Source: Paraburkholderia susongensis (GTDB lineage: Bacteria > Pseudomonadota > Gammaproteobacteria > Burkholderiales > Burkholderiaceae). Taken from it: a stretch of 64,000 nt of DNA. Position numbers and translations under genes: made by a program. The stretch's first letter is position 1. The number at the start of each line of letters is the position of its first letter. This document shows, one piece after another, positions 50,528 through 59,220 of the stretch. The DNA lies in NCBI RefSeq assembly GCF_900177725.1, contig NZ_FXAT01000022.1, forward strand, positions 1 to 64,000, in the 5' to 3' direction. A model generated the notes under the pieces. The model searched no databases, had not been told where the DNA came from, and saw only the letters and a program-made list of their open reading frames with translations.

Positions 50528-51538
50528 GAAACTCTCCTTTTTGATTGCGTCGTTGGTATCAGCGAATCTCGTTGTCACGGATGGCGTGCTACGTGCCCGT
50601 TCCGGAAGAACCCGGTGAACAGAAACAATGATGCGGAAAATGGATGGCGAACCGAATGCGTTCGAAAAATAACCGCCGGGCCCGCCGAACACGAACGCAC
50701 GAGAGTGAAGAGTCGTTTGCCTTTATTCCCGTGACGGGCATTCGTTCTGTCTGAATACTTTTCGGGCAAAACCACCGGCGGCGGCGCCATTAAAAAAGAA
50801 GGCGGACAGTCAAGCGCTCTTACCAACCTGGCCTCCGCTTTCCGGGCGCAAAGGCGGCTCCTGTTTAACGCTTCCGATATTCATGATGAAAAACCCGCGG
50901 AAAATCCATGCGCAGCCCATGCGCTTGTGCCAGCGCAATAGATAAACGAACGTCTTCCGGGTCATGACGCGCAAGGAACCGCGCGGCTTTGCGCACCCGC
51001 TCTTTCGAGCGTCAGCGGCTTGGTGGATGAGTAGCCATAACACATTCCTCGCCAGGATATCGATCACTGCGATCACTGCCCGACCCGATTGATGAGGGCC
51101 CGGAAATTGAAAACGTTATGACTATTTCGAACTGTCCGGGGGATGCTAACAAACGTGTAAAGGAATGGCAAGGCAGGTCATGAGGCGTTGTCATTCGTGA
51201 ATTATCGAGCCTCGTCGTTGCAAATCGTCATGACGGTTTTGCCACTGTTTCGCAACGGTTTCGCAATGGGCACTGCGTGAACGAAAAATGCGGGCGTCAG
51301 GCAGTGCCGACTTCAGGTTTGATTCTCTCCCGTACGCTTCGGTGTTTTTTCACGCACGCGTCGAGACCGGCACTGTGCGCCGATGAATCTGCTGCTGCAT
51401 CGATAGCTAACGAATACCACAACCGAATACCACAACCAGGGCACAGCGGATGCTGCCGCCCGCGTCAGCATCCGCTGTGCCTGTAGAAGCGCCTCGGCGG
51501 GCGCACTGCTCCCGCCTCGGCTTCCGCTTTCCAACCGG
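50528..51538. other. 1-kb region without a supported gene
   Basis: Several open frames exist but none has a Shine-Dalgarno plus protein-like composition. A GAATACCACAACC direct repeat (51411-51437) and a perfect 16-bp hairpin (51440-51481) are the only ordered elements. Confidence 0.45.
51440..51481. terminator. Perfect 16-bp inverted repeat downstream of a small secreted-protein gene
   Basis: GGCACAGCGGATGCTG (51440-51455) pairs perfectly with 51466-51481, loop CCGCCCGCGT. It lies 58 bp after the stop of the minus-strand gene at 51539. No T-run follows on either strand, so it may act as an mRNA 3' stabiliser rather than a terminator. Confidence 0.45.
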
Positions 51539-51844
51539 TCATTGCCCGAAATACACCTTGCATTGGGGCCCGAAAGCGCATGACCGGCTGCGCCTGTTCC
51601 CCGCTTCCGATTGCCCGTCGGAAACGCCGCCATACGAGACATCGCGCATCGCCTGATCGCGATCCTGCTGTGCCTGCCAACCCCGGCCGAACGACATGTC
51701 GGTGGTAGCCTGCGCCGATTCGTCCGCGTTCTGTTGCATCAGCGCGCGGCCCGACATGCCGGCGTCCGGCTCCGCGGCATTGGCTGTCCTCGGCGCGAGA
51801 AACAGAACGGCGCTTGCGGCAACCATCAATACACGTACTTTCAT
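51539..51844 (-). CDS. Small secreted hypothetical protein (101 aa)
   Basis: A signal peptide (MKVRVLMVAASAVLFLAPRTANA) precedes a polar Gln/Asp/Ser-rich mature part with two C-terminal cysteines (SRSCAFGPQCKVYFGQ). ATG 51844 has GAGGAGTCCGGA upstream. This plan is common in small Burkholderiales periplasmic proteins of unknown function. Confidence 0.75.
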   Translation of the reverse strand: MKVRVLMVAASAVLFLAPRTANAAEPDAGMSGRALMQQNADESAQATTDMSFGRGWQAQQDRDQAMRDVSYGGVSDGQSEAGNRRSRSCAFGPQCKVYFGQ

Positions 51845-52646
51845 TTCCGGACTCCTCGAATCCGGCGCAGCAGCTTTCGTCCTCCAGAAGAATTGATCCG
51901 CGAAACGCAACCTGCCCAAGCGGGCCGAGGAACGGGTCGATGCCAATGCGCCACTGCTGCGACGGGTCATCGAACTAAACGGGTGAAGAATTGCCACACC
52001 TGCAACCGATGTCGGACACGCTCCCGCGCGCCGCCGGAATCGGCCGCCGCAAGCGCGGCAGCAAGTTTGCGTTGAGCTGCTTTTGTAGTTCTTTTATAGT
52101 TCGCGCGCGGGGGAATTCAATCCGGGGGGTTCCGCGGATGTGGTCAAATGTCCACACCGTTCGATAAACCGCATTTACCGATAAAATCAGTGTGAACAAA
52201 GCGTGATTTGCGCGCGCATTGCGTTATGATGTCGCTATAACGCACAAAAAGCGGCGCCCGCACACCGGCGAAAGTCCGGTGAAAGACAGAAAGTGTGGAA
52301 GTGATCCCAGCCATTCGCAAGCAATGCGTCGAGACAGAAATTTTTCATCGTGGACATCGGGCTTACCTGCCCCCGTTTGCCGCGCTGCGGCATGCTGAAA
52401 TGTTGGCTAATTGAAACAATCTGAAACATCCAGTTTGACGGTCGGTTTTTCAGGCGGCTGCCTTTGGCATAGGCCGTCGTATTGCAATTCAGGGAGCAAC
52501 GTTTTTTTAACGCGGCTCGTAGCATTCCCTTCAATCAACAACCCCACCGCGGGCCGGCCCCATCCTGTAGGGCTCGATGCCTCGCAGCTTTTGCCTGCAA
52601 TCTGTAACTGACGGAACGCAGGACGTTTTAGAAGGACGAATATCTT
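51845..52646. other. 800-bp region ahead of the H-NS-family gene
   Basis: No gene is supported. It contains AT-richer sequence from 52080 and two small hairpins: CACCGG-N7-CCGGTG (52263-52281) and TGCCGC-GCT-GCGGCA (52378-52392). A long untranslated leader for the H-NS-family gene is possible. Confidence 0.4.
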
Positions 52647-52979
52647 ATGGACGAAAGGAAGCGAGATAGCATGATTGCGTATCTCCGCCATCGTATGGAA
52701 GAGTTTGGTATCAAACCAGACGACCTTGCTGCCGCGCTCGCGTCCGAGTCGCTGCCCCAGAAAAACGGGCGCTATCGCAATGCGACCGGGGACAGTTGGG
52801 ACGGCAACGGCGAAATGCCGCAGTGGCTCAAGCAGGCCATTAGCGCGGGGCAGTCAATCGAGCACTTCGAATTGTCGGAGAAGCCGGCGCCGGCACCCGC
52901 GCCCCAGCCGAAAAAACAGGTGGACTGGTCGAACGACCCGTTCGCCGGAAGCCGGCTCGCGCGCCCCGACAGCCGCTGA
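52647..52979 (+). CDS. H-NS-family nucleoid protein
   Basis: A 110-aa protein. The C-terminal H-NS DNA-binding motif is clear (YRNATGDSWDGNGEMPQWLKQAISAGQSIEHFEL). The N-terminus (MDERKRDSMIAYLRHRMEEFGIKPDDLAAALASE) is a short helix. This is briefer than the long coiled coil of classical H-NS, so oligomerisation may be reduced. A Pro/Ala linker leads to a short C-terminal tail (VDWSNDPFAGSRLARPDSR). H-NS proteins silence AT-rich acquired DNA. The ATG follows AAGGACGAATATCTT. Confidence 0.85.
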   Translation: MDERKRDSMIAYLRHRMEEFGIKPDDLAAALASESLPQKNGRYRNATGDSWDGNGEMPQWLKQAISAGQSIEHFELSEKPAPAPAPQPKKQVDWSNDPFAGSRLARPDSR

Positions 52980-52996
52980 GGCCGGGCCGCCCCGCT

Positions 52997-53551
52997 TCAG
53001 GGCACGATTGAAATCGCGGAGGCTTCAAAATGCGCAGCCGCGCCGCGCACCGGGTTTGCACCGTCATCCGTCTCGCGCGCGTCATGGACGGCATTCGCGG
53101 CATGCACCGCATATTGCGGCAATTCGATAAACGCGCTCACCTGCCGCACGCTCTGCCAGAACGTCTTGTCGAAGAGACGCGCCTGTTCGTCATCGGACAT
53201 ACGGCCGCCCGCGAGCGGATCGGCAATGGCCCAGTCGAGAAATAACGGCGCGCCGGGAAATACCGGCGCATGAAGTCCGCTCACGGATTCATCGAGCGCG
53301 ATGACGACGTCCATATGCGGCGCCCATTCTCCGGTGAATTCGAGCCAGCTCTTCGGGCTCAGCATCGTGCGCCCGGAAATGCCGGGCCGCAATTGCGCGA
53401 GCGCCAGCGGATGAATTCGCGTGGCCGGCTCGGGGCCCGCGCTGAATGCTTCGAACCGGTGTCCCGCCAGTTCGCGCAGCAAGGCTTCGGCAATGATGCT
53501 GCGGATTGAATTGTCCCGACAAAGAAACAGCACTTTGTATTTTCTGGTCAC
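52997..53551 (-). CDS. Low-molecular-weight phosphatase / arsenate-reductase-like protein
   Basis: A 184-aa member of the LMW tyrosine phosphatase/ArsC fold. The P-loop Cys-x5-Arg (FLCRDNSIRSIIAEALL) is at the N-terminus; FSAGPEPATRIHPLALAQL and a DWAIADPLAGG acid region (the general-acid Asp) follow. The DPLAG form is nearer to ArsC-type than to the DPY of tyrosine phosphatases. The GTG at 53551 begins right before the fold; the frame opens further to 53626. Arsenate versus protein substrate is undecided. Confidence 0.82.
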   Translation of the reverse strand: MTRKYKVLFLCRDNSIRSIIAEALLRELAGHRFEAFSAGPEPATRIHPLALAQLRPGISGRTMLSPKSWLEFTGEWAPHMDVVIALDESVSGLHAPVFPGAPLFLDWAIADPLAGGRMSDDEQARLFDKTFWQSVRQVSAFIELPQYAVHAANAVHDARETDDGANPVRGAAAHFEASAISIVP

Positions 53552-53930
53552 GCTGACCCCGTACCCATGTTTTCTATTGGCCCCTGAGCGGCATTCTGCC
53601 GCCCCAGTCTTGCGCCCCCGTGACACGGCGGCGTCTCCATTTTTGCGCCACTCGAATTCGCTTCAGACATCGATTCACGGGCACTGAGCACAACGCACTG
53701 CGAAACGCTCCGTAGTGTACCAGCGCGGAAAACGTCTTACATTACCCTGTCAATATTCATCGGATCGAACCATGTCTCCGTTGAGGATGCCTGCTACCGC
53801 GACGCACGGAATAAACACCGCCGGTGTGACTACAGCCACGCAGCCGAGCGCGGAACACAATTCGTCGCACAACTGCGACTGCTGGCGCACGAGTGACGAA
53901 CAGACGGAAGCGAACGGCCCGAGGTGTCAG

Positions 53931-54665
53931 TCAGAACCGCAGACCGTTCAGAAACTGGAGCCAGAGATTGCTGAGCGTACTGGCCGGGTGCATCGTGTGC
54001 GTCTCGCTTGCGGATTCATCGCGCTTCGCGCGGTACGCGCGTTTCGGTTGGGGTGCCTCGTGATCGGCGGCAGCTTGATTCGTCTGCGCCGTGCTGGCCT
54101 CGGCCGTGGCTTCAACCGGCTCAGCCGGCTCAGTTGCTGTATCCGCGTGCGCGGCCCGCGCCTTCGCCTGCTTTTTCGCGTCCTTCGTTCTCTGCGCAGC
54201 CTGCGCTTCCTCGCGGCGCGCCGCCTGCAACGCGGCCACACTGTCCGCAATCTGCGCGGCTCGCTGCGGCTCGCATTGGCGCCCGAGCAGCACGCCGAAC
54301 AGCACGTCGCGATTGTGGCCCTCGTCGGCGAAACGCATCGCGAGCGACACCATCTCCGCATATGCCGCTTCGTCGGCTGCGCGCGCCGCCGCCTCGCGCT
54401 TCGCCTGGGCCCGCTGGCGGCGCGAGAGTTGCGCTTCGAACGCGCGCATCTGCTCGGCGTAGACCGTGTCGTAGACCTTGCGCTGTTCCGCGTCGGAGAG
54501 GATCGCGTACGCGTCCTTGATTTCCTGGAACACGGCGTGCGCCGCATCTTCGGCGCCGTGATTGCGGTCGGGGTGCCACTTCATCGCGGCTTTGCGGTAG
54601 GCCCGCTTGATTTCTTCGTCGGTGGCGTGCGCGTGCACACCGAGCGTGTCGTACAGGGTTGCCAT
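53931..54665 (-). CDS. DnaJ-domain (J-domain) protein
   Basis: A 244-aa co-chaperone-type protein. The J domain occupies residues 1-70 (ATLYDTLGVHAHATDEEIKRAYRKAAMKWHPDRNHGAEDAA), with the HPD tripeptide intact for stimulating a DnaK ATPase. There is no zinc finger or C-terminal substrate domain. A long Ala/Glu/Lys/Arg helix (residues 80-190) and a low-complexity tail follow. It is thus a class III J protein with an unknown client. ATG 54665 follows AGCAAAGC. Confidence 0.9.
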   Translation of the reverse strand: MATLYDTLGVHAHATDEEIKRAYRKAAMKWHPDRNHGAEDAAHAVFQEIKDAYAILSDAEQRKVYDTVYAEQMRAFEAQLSRRQRAQAKREAAARAADEAAYAEMVSLAMRFADEGHNRDVLFGVLLGRQCEPQRAAQIADSVAALQAARREEAQAAQRTKDAKKQAKARAAHADTATEPAEPVEATAEASTAQTNQAAADHEAPQPKRAYRAKRDESASETHTMHPASTLSNLWLQFLNGLRF

Positions 54666-54792
54666 GCTTTGCTCGATCTCGCCATGAATCCACGCGGCCA
54701 TCGTAGCATGCAAAAAACGGCGTCACCGTGAAGCGGGCCGGGCCATCGCGTGCGCTCTCGCGAGAACAACGGCAAGAGGGATAAAAAACGCG

Positions 54793-54825
54793 AAAAAAAG
54801 GCCTCGCCACTGACGCAGCGAGGCC
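54793..54825 (-). terminator. Strong intrinsic terminator on the minus strand
   Basis: Read on the minus strand, GGCCTCGC (54825-54818) pairs perfectly with GCGAGGCC (54807-54800) around a 10-nt loop and is followed by seven T (54799-54793), then a second T-run (54788-54783). No minus-strand gene lies upstream of it before the plus-strand gene at 55115. Confidence 0.8.
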
Positions 54826-54990
54826 GAGTCCCATGTCAAAGGAGATGTCATGGAGGAGACGGACCCATCATAACCGCCGCCCGGCACGTGCCTAACCAAG
54901 CGTTTGCCATATGCTTATCGGCCGCGTGTTCACGTGCATTGCAGCGCGCCAATCGCCGCGCGGTTATATCGTTAGAACAAAAAGTCGCTT
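54793..54990 (-). ncRNA. Candidate small RNA ending at the orphan terminator
   Basis: The minus strand from about 54990 to 54793 has no ORF but ends in a textbook terminator. Just 5' of the terminator it carries two anti-Shine-Dalgarno-like stretches, TCTCCTCC and ATCTCCTTT (complement of 54839-54860). Such C/U-rich single strands are typical seeds of base-pairing sRNAs. The 5' end is a guess; a TATAAC-like -10 lies near 54966. A very short plus-strand ORF with an ideal Shine-Dalgarno (54850) is the alternative. Confidence 0.4.
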
Positions 54991-55114
54991 AGCGGTGTGA
55001 CGCACGGTCATTAAGATGACGCTTCAAAGTCGGGTGCGCCGCAGCGGTTCATGCGCTGTCCGCCTGAACCTCGCCATCAGCCGCCTTATGAGCCGCTACC
55101 GAAGGAGCATTTCG

Positions 55115-55834
55115 TTGAGCAGATTCGATCATTCCCGCCGGCCGCTCATCGTCGGCATTGGGGGCACGACACGCGCGGCCTCGTCGACCGAGCGCGCGCT
55201 CGCTTTTGCGCTGCGCGGCGCGCAAGCCGCCGGCGCGGACACCCGCCTGTTCGGCGGCGCCTTTCTGCATAGCCTGCCACACTATGCGCCGGAGCAGCCC
55301 GAGCGCACCCGCGAACAGCTCGAACTGATCGAAGCCGTGCGTCACGCGGACGCATTGGTCATCGCGACACCGGGCTATCACGGCGGCGTCTCGGGCCTCG
55401 TCAAGAATGCCCTCGACACGCTCGAGGAACTGCGCGCCGACGAGCGGCCGTATCTCGACGGCCGCGCGGTCGGCTGCATCGTCACCGCCTATGGCTGGCA
55501 GGCGGCAGGTTCCGTGCTGACGTCACTGCGCTCGATCGTGCATGCGCTGCGCGGCTGGCCAACGCCGTTCGGCGCGGGCATCAACACGCTGGAAACGCGC
55601 TTCGACAGCACCGACACCTGCTCCGATCCGAAAGTCGTCGAACAGCTCGCGACGGTTGGTCAGCAGGCCGCGCAATTCGCGCTCGCGTTCAATGCTCATC
55701 GTGCATCAGGCGTGCCGGCCGCGTTGTCCAATCAGGCCGTCAGCCATACAGCCGGCAAGGCTGCCGCCGCTGCTGCTGCCACTACGATTGCCACCACCGA
55801 CACCCGCTCCTCGCGCGTCCTGCACGCGGTCTGA
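55115..55834 (+). CDS. NAD(P)H-dependent FMN reductase
   Basis: A 239-aa flavodoxin-fold reductase: IVGIGGTTRAASSTERALAFALRGAQAAGA (FMN phosphate loop), LPHYAPEQPE, ALVIATPGYHGGVSGLVKNALDTLEEL, GWQAAGSVLTSLRSIVHALRGWPTPFGAGIN. The C-terminal 40 residues are an Ala/Thr-rich tail outside the fold. The TTG at 55115 has GAAGGAG at 8-bp spacing; ATG 55088 in the same frame would add nine residues. A monooxygenase partner is not adjacent. Confidence 0.85.
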   Translation: MSRFDHSRRPLIVGIGGTTRAASSTERALAFALRGAQAAGADTRLFGGAFLHSLPHYAPEQPERTREQLELIEAVRHADALVIATPGYHGGVSGLVKNALDTLEELRADERPYLDGRAVGCIVTAYGWQAAGSVLTSLRSIVHALRGWPTPFGAGINTLETRFDSTDTCSDPKVVEQLATVGQQAAQFALAFNAHRASGVPAALSNQAVSHTAGKAAAAAAATTIATTDTRSSRVLHAV

Positions 55835-56162
55835 TCCCCTGCTTCGCGCACCCTGGCGCCGCTGCGGCGACCTGCGGCGGCCCTCGGCGGCGCGCTTCGC
55901 GCAAACCGTGCGGCACATAACAGACACCGTACCCCCCTGCCGATAGTGTGGCCGGACACAGCGACTTTGATCCGATCCGGGCTCCTGAATATCACTCCCG
56001 CCCCGCGCTGATTTGCTTACGACGAAAGATTGGTTCACCCGCTGCGCAGCGCGCCCTACGCTACCCCCTGCCCGCCGCCTGACGAACGTCCGGCGTGACA
56101 GGGCGGCGCCGCACGCACTGGTTTCGATACAACGCACGTGGGCACATCAACAAGTCAAGATC
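55835..56162. other. 330-bp intergenic region
   Basis: GC-rich sequence without a supported gene or clear regulatory element. Confidence 0.4.
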
Positions 56163-56378
56163 ATGAACTCACACATCCGCTACAAGGGCTACGAAGTCGA
56201 AGCGGCTACGCAACTGCTGCCCAATGGATTATTCGCCGCCAATCTGACCATCGAGGAGTTCAGCGCGAACAGACGCAAAGCGTATTCGTTCGACGCGCTC
56301 GATTACTTCTTCGACGAAGAGCATGCACTCGCCTACGCGTCCGACTGGGGACGCATGTGGATCGATAACCATCAGTAG
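56163..56378 (+). CDS. Small YKGYE-type hypothetical protein
   Basis: A 71-aa protein: IRYKGYEVEAATQLLPNGLFAANLTIEEFSA, then FDALDYFFDEEHALAYASDWGRMWID. The start resembles the 93-aa protein at 30756-31037 (TYKGYEIHPLVYP), suggesting a shared small beta-hairpin/helix fold with a function not yet known. ATG 56163 has CAAGATC only, so translation may be modest. Confidence 0.65.
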   Translation: MNSHIRYKGYEVEAATQLLPNGLFAANLTIEEFSANRRKAYSFDALDYFFDEEHALAYASDWGRMWIDNHQ

Positions 56379-56717
56379 GCTCAGCGGCATCCTCATCGGC
56401 ATCTTCATCGGCGTTCCCCCGCGTCGGTCAGGACGGCCGCGATGTATAGGTCGACGCCTCGCGCCTCGGCCCCGCCGTCGTCGTGCATCGCGCGGCATTC
56501 GCGGCGGTTGTGCCAGAATAGGTGAACCCTTGCGTTCGCTTTCTGCACGCGTAACCTGTGCGCTACCTCGACGGATGCCGCCGGAACGCCCGCACCTTCT
56601 CTCCGTATCCCGCGTTTGTCCGGCACCGCGCTCCTATCAGGGCAGGCTGCGGGCATCGCGCGCGGCGATCTGCCCGGTGCAGCCGGCGACGCATCCAACG
56701 ATATGGAGGCGCCGCTC
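56379..56717. other. 340-bp intergenic region
   Basis: No gene is supported. It holds the promoter of the amidase gene. Confidence 0.4.
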
Positions 56718-58172
56718 ATGACATGGACCGTCGACGCACAACTCGCACTGACCGCAACGCAAGCGGTCGATGCGCTCCAGTCCGGCCGCCTGAAGGCCGT
56801 CGACTACGTCGCCACGCTGCTCGCGCGCGCCGCCGCGCTCTCGCATCTGAACGCGCTCACCACGCTCGACCTCGACGGCGCGCTCGCCGCCGCGCAGCGT
56901 ATCGACGCATTGCCCGCGACGGCGCGAGCGCGTCTGCCGCTTGCCGGCCTGCCCATCGTCGTCAAGGACAACATCAACACGGCGGGTCTGCCGACCTCGG
57001 CGGGCACGCCTGCACTCGAAGGCTTCGTGCCGGCGATGAACGCGCCGTCGGTGCAACGTCTCGTCGACGCGGGCGCGATCGTGCTCGGCAAAGCCAACAT
57101 GCACGAACTCGCGTTCGGCATCACGAGCACGAATTTCGCCGCGCATGCGGGACCAGTACGCAATCCTTATGATCCTTCGCTGATCCCGGGCGGCTCGTCG
57201 GGCGGCACGGCCGTCGCGATTGCCGCGCGCATCGCGCCCGCCGGCCTCGGCACCGACACGGGCGGCTCCACGCGCATCCCGGCCGCGCTGACGGGCACCG
57301 CGGGGTTCCGTCCATCGGTCGGCAATGGCGGCGCCGAGCGGCGCTATCACGATTCCGACGCGGTCGTGCCGATCAGCCATACGCGCGACACGGTCGGGCC
57401 GATGGCGCGCAGCGTCGCCGATCTCGCGCTGCTCGACGGGGTGATCGCCGGTGGCGCTGCGCTGCCCGCGCTTGCGCTCGAAGGTTTGCGCATCGGCCTG
57501 CCCGCGCCGCTGTGGGACGGACTCGAACGACAGGTCGAAGACGTCGCGCGCGTCGCGTTGCAAAAGCTCGAAGCGGCGGGCGTCACGTTCGTGCCGGTCG
57601 CGATGAGCGAACTCGACTATCTGAACGGGATGGTCGGCGGCCCGATCGCGATTCACGAAGCGCGCGACGACGTGCTCGCGTGGCTCGTCGCGAATCGTGC
57701 GCCGGTGCAAACGGTCGCCGCGCTGGCCGCACGCATTGCGAGCCCGGACGTGCGCGCGATTTACGATGAAGTGCTCGCCGACGTGCTCGGCACACACTAT
57801 CCCACGGCGCTCAACTACTGGCGCCCGCGCCTGCAGCGCTACATGGCCGCCACCTTCGCGGACGCGAATCTCGACGCGCTGCTCTTTCCGACCACGAGGC
57901 TCACTGCCGTGCCGATCGACGATCTGAAGGGCTCGTCGACGGTATCGATCGACGGCGGCCCGCCGATCGATACGATGGAAGCGTTTCTGCGCAATACCGA
58001 TCCGGCCAGCACGTCGGGCATTCCAGGGCTCTCGCTGCCGGCCGGAATGAGCGCGAGCGGCCTGCCGGTCGGCCTCGAACTGGATGGACCGCATGGTGCG
58101 GACCGGCGGCTGCTCGCGATAGGCGTCGCGTTCGAACAGGTGCTCGGTGCGCCGCCGGCGCCTGTGCTTTGA
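56718..58172 (+). CDS. Amidase-signature hydrolase (indoleacetamide/mandelamide hydrolase-like)
   Basis: A 484-aa amidase-signature enzyme. The Ser-cisSer-Lys triad is visible: Lys in LPIVVKDNINTAGLPTSAG, cis-Ser in IPGGSSGGTAVA, nucleophile Ser in GLGTDTGGSTRIPAALTG. The segment VLGKANMHELAFGITSTN is typical of indoleacetamide and mandelamide hydrolases. It would release ammonia from an aryl-acetamide; the exact substrate is inferred by likeness. ATG 56718 has GGAGG at 56705-56709. Confidence 0.87.
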   Translation: MTWTVDAQLALTATQAVDALQSGRLKAVDYVATLLARAAALSHLNALTTLDLDGALAAAQRIDALPATARARLPLAGLPIVVKDNINTAGLPTSAGTPALEGFVPAMNAPSVQRLVDAGAIVLGKANMHELAFGITSTNFAAHAGPVRNPYDPSLIPGGSSGGTAVAIAARIAPAGLGTDTGGSTRIPAALTGTAGFRPSVGNGGAERRYHDSDAVVPISHTRDTVGPMARSVADLALLDGVIAGGAALPALALEGLRIGLPAPLWDGLERQVEDVARVALQKLEAAGVTFVPVAMSELDYLNGMVGGPIAIHEARDDVLAWLVANRAPVQTVAALAARIASPDVRAIYDEVLADVLGTHYPTALNYWRPRLQRYMAATFADANLDALLFPTTRLTAVPIDDLKGSSTVSIDGGPPIDTMEAFLRNTDPASTSGIPGLSLPAGMSASGLPVGLELDGPHGADRRLLAIGVAFEQVLGAPPAPVL

Positions 58173-58266
58173 GGTCCGCTTTGACGACCGCTTCGAGGCC
58201 CGCTCCGGTTTCCGCTTCGGCGGCCGCGCCTTTGATACGCTTTCAAGAATCTTCCCCAAAGTGACG

Positions 58267-59088
58267 ATGACGACACCCGCCGCCCGCCTGAAACGCAACT
58301 CCTTGCTCCGCCCTTTGCGCCACCCCTTGCCTCGTCTCTTGCCTCGCCTCTGCCTGGTGAGCGCAACCCTCGCGGTCGCACTCGCCACCACCTCATGCGC
58401 GCGTCTCGCCGCAGTCGATTCCAACGCGCTATGGAAGATCGTCGACATACGCTGCGTGCCATCGCAGCAGGCGACCGGCACGCCGGGCCAATGCACGCTC
58501 GTCGATCTCGACAAACGCTATGTCGTACTGAAGGATATTCTCGGGCGCTCGCAGTATCTGCTGATGCCGACTGACCGGATCACCGGAATCGAAAGCCCGC
58601 TCGTGCTCGCGCCCGACGCGAAAGACTATTGGAGCGACGCGTGGGATTCGCGCAGCTACGTTCGGAAAGCGGTCAAGCGTGAGCTGCCGGACGATCAGCT
58701 CGGCCTCGAAATCAACTCCGAATATCGCCGCTCGCAAAACCAGTTGCATATCCATATCGACTGCATGCAGCGCGACGTCAGCGTCGCGCTCGCGAGTCAT
58801 GCGCACGACACGCCCGGCCAATGGCATTGGGACACGCTCGATGGCAGACGCTACCGGATCATGCGAGTCATGTCGCTGACGGGAACCGACAACCCGTTCC
58901 GGATCGTCGCCCGGGACAATCCGGACCCCGCGACGATGTCCGCGCAAACGATCCTCGTGACAGGCGCGGGCCCGTCTGCAGCGACGGACGGCTGGCTGAT
59001 CGTCAACAGCAGCATCGACGTGGAAAGCGGCAGCGGCACCGCCGAGGGACTGCTCGATCACGCGTGCCGCGTCGCCGAAGTTCATTGA
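58267..59088 (+). CDS. cdh: CDP-diacylglycerol pyrophosphatase
   Basis: A 273-aa HIT-like phosphohydrolase splitting CDP-diacylglycerol into CMP and phosphatidate. An N-terminal hydrophobic segment ending in TTSCARL (lipobox-like) anchors or exports it. Family motifs: LWKIVDIRCVPSQQ, LVDLDKRYVVLKDILGRSQYLLMPTDRITGIESP, and the His-x-His-x-Asp motif in QNQLHIHIDCM. ATG 58267 is preceded by a GTG two codons upstream, an alternative start. Confidence 0.92.
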   Translation: MTTPAARLKRNSLLRPLRHPLPRLLPRLCLVSATLAVALATTSCARLAAVDSNALWKIVDIRCVPSQQATGTPGQCTLVDLDKRYVVLKDILGRSQYLLMPTDRITGIESPLVLAPDAKDYWSDAWDSRSYVRKAVKRELPDDQLGLEINSEYRRSQNQLHIHIDCMQRDVSVALASHAHDTPGQWHWDTLDGRRYRIMRVMSLTGTDNPFRIVARDNPDPATMSAQTILVTGAGPSAATDGWLIVNSSIDVESGSGTAEGLLDHACRVAEVH

Positions 59089-59220
59089 GCGTTTGCTGAA
59101 CACGCGCTATCCACGATTGCGCAGATGCATTGCTCGATAAAATGGTTCGGGCGCGCCGCATTGGCCCGTACGATCGGTCTGAACCTGCGGGACTGAACCT
59201 GCATCACGACCGATTTCACG

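Noticed and set aside
50810..51076. 88-codon minus-strand frame in the 1-kb gap
   Set aside because: No Shine-Dalgarno and no family likeness. The composition changes along its length.
54850..54873. Seven-codon plus-strand ORF with ideal Shine-Dalgarno
   Set aside because: Its Shine-Dalgarno is the complement of the candidate sRNA seed. A leader peptide is possible but nothing downstream within 200 bp would use it.
56637..58514. 625-codon frame opposite the amidase
   Set aside because: Antisense shadow with Arg/His-rich composition. The plus strand has the complete amidase triad.
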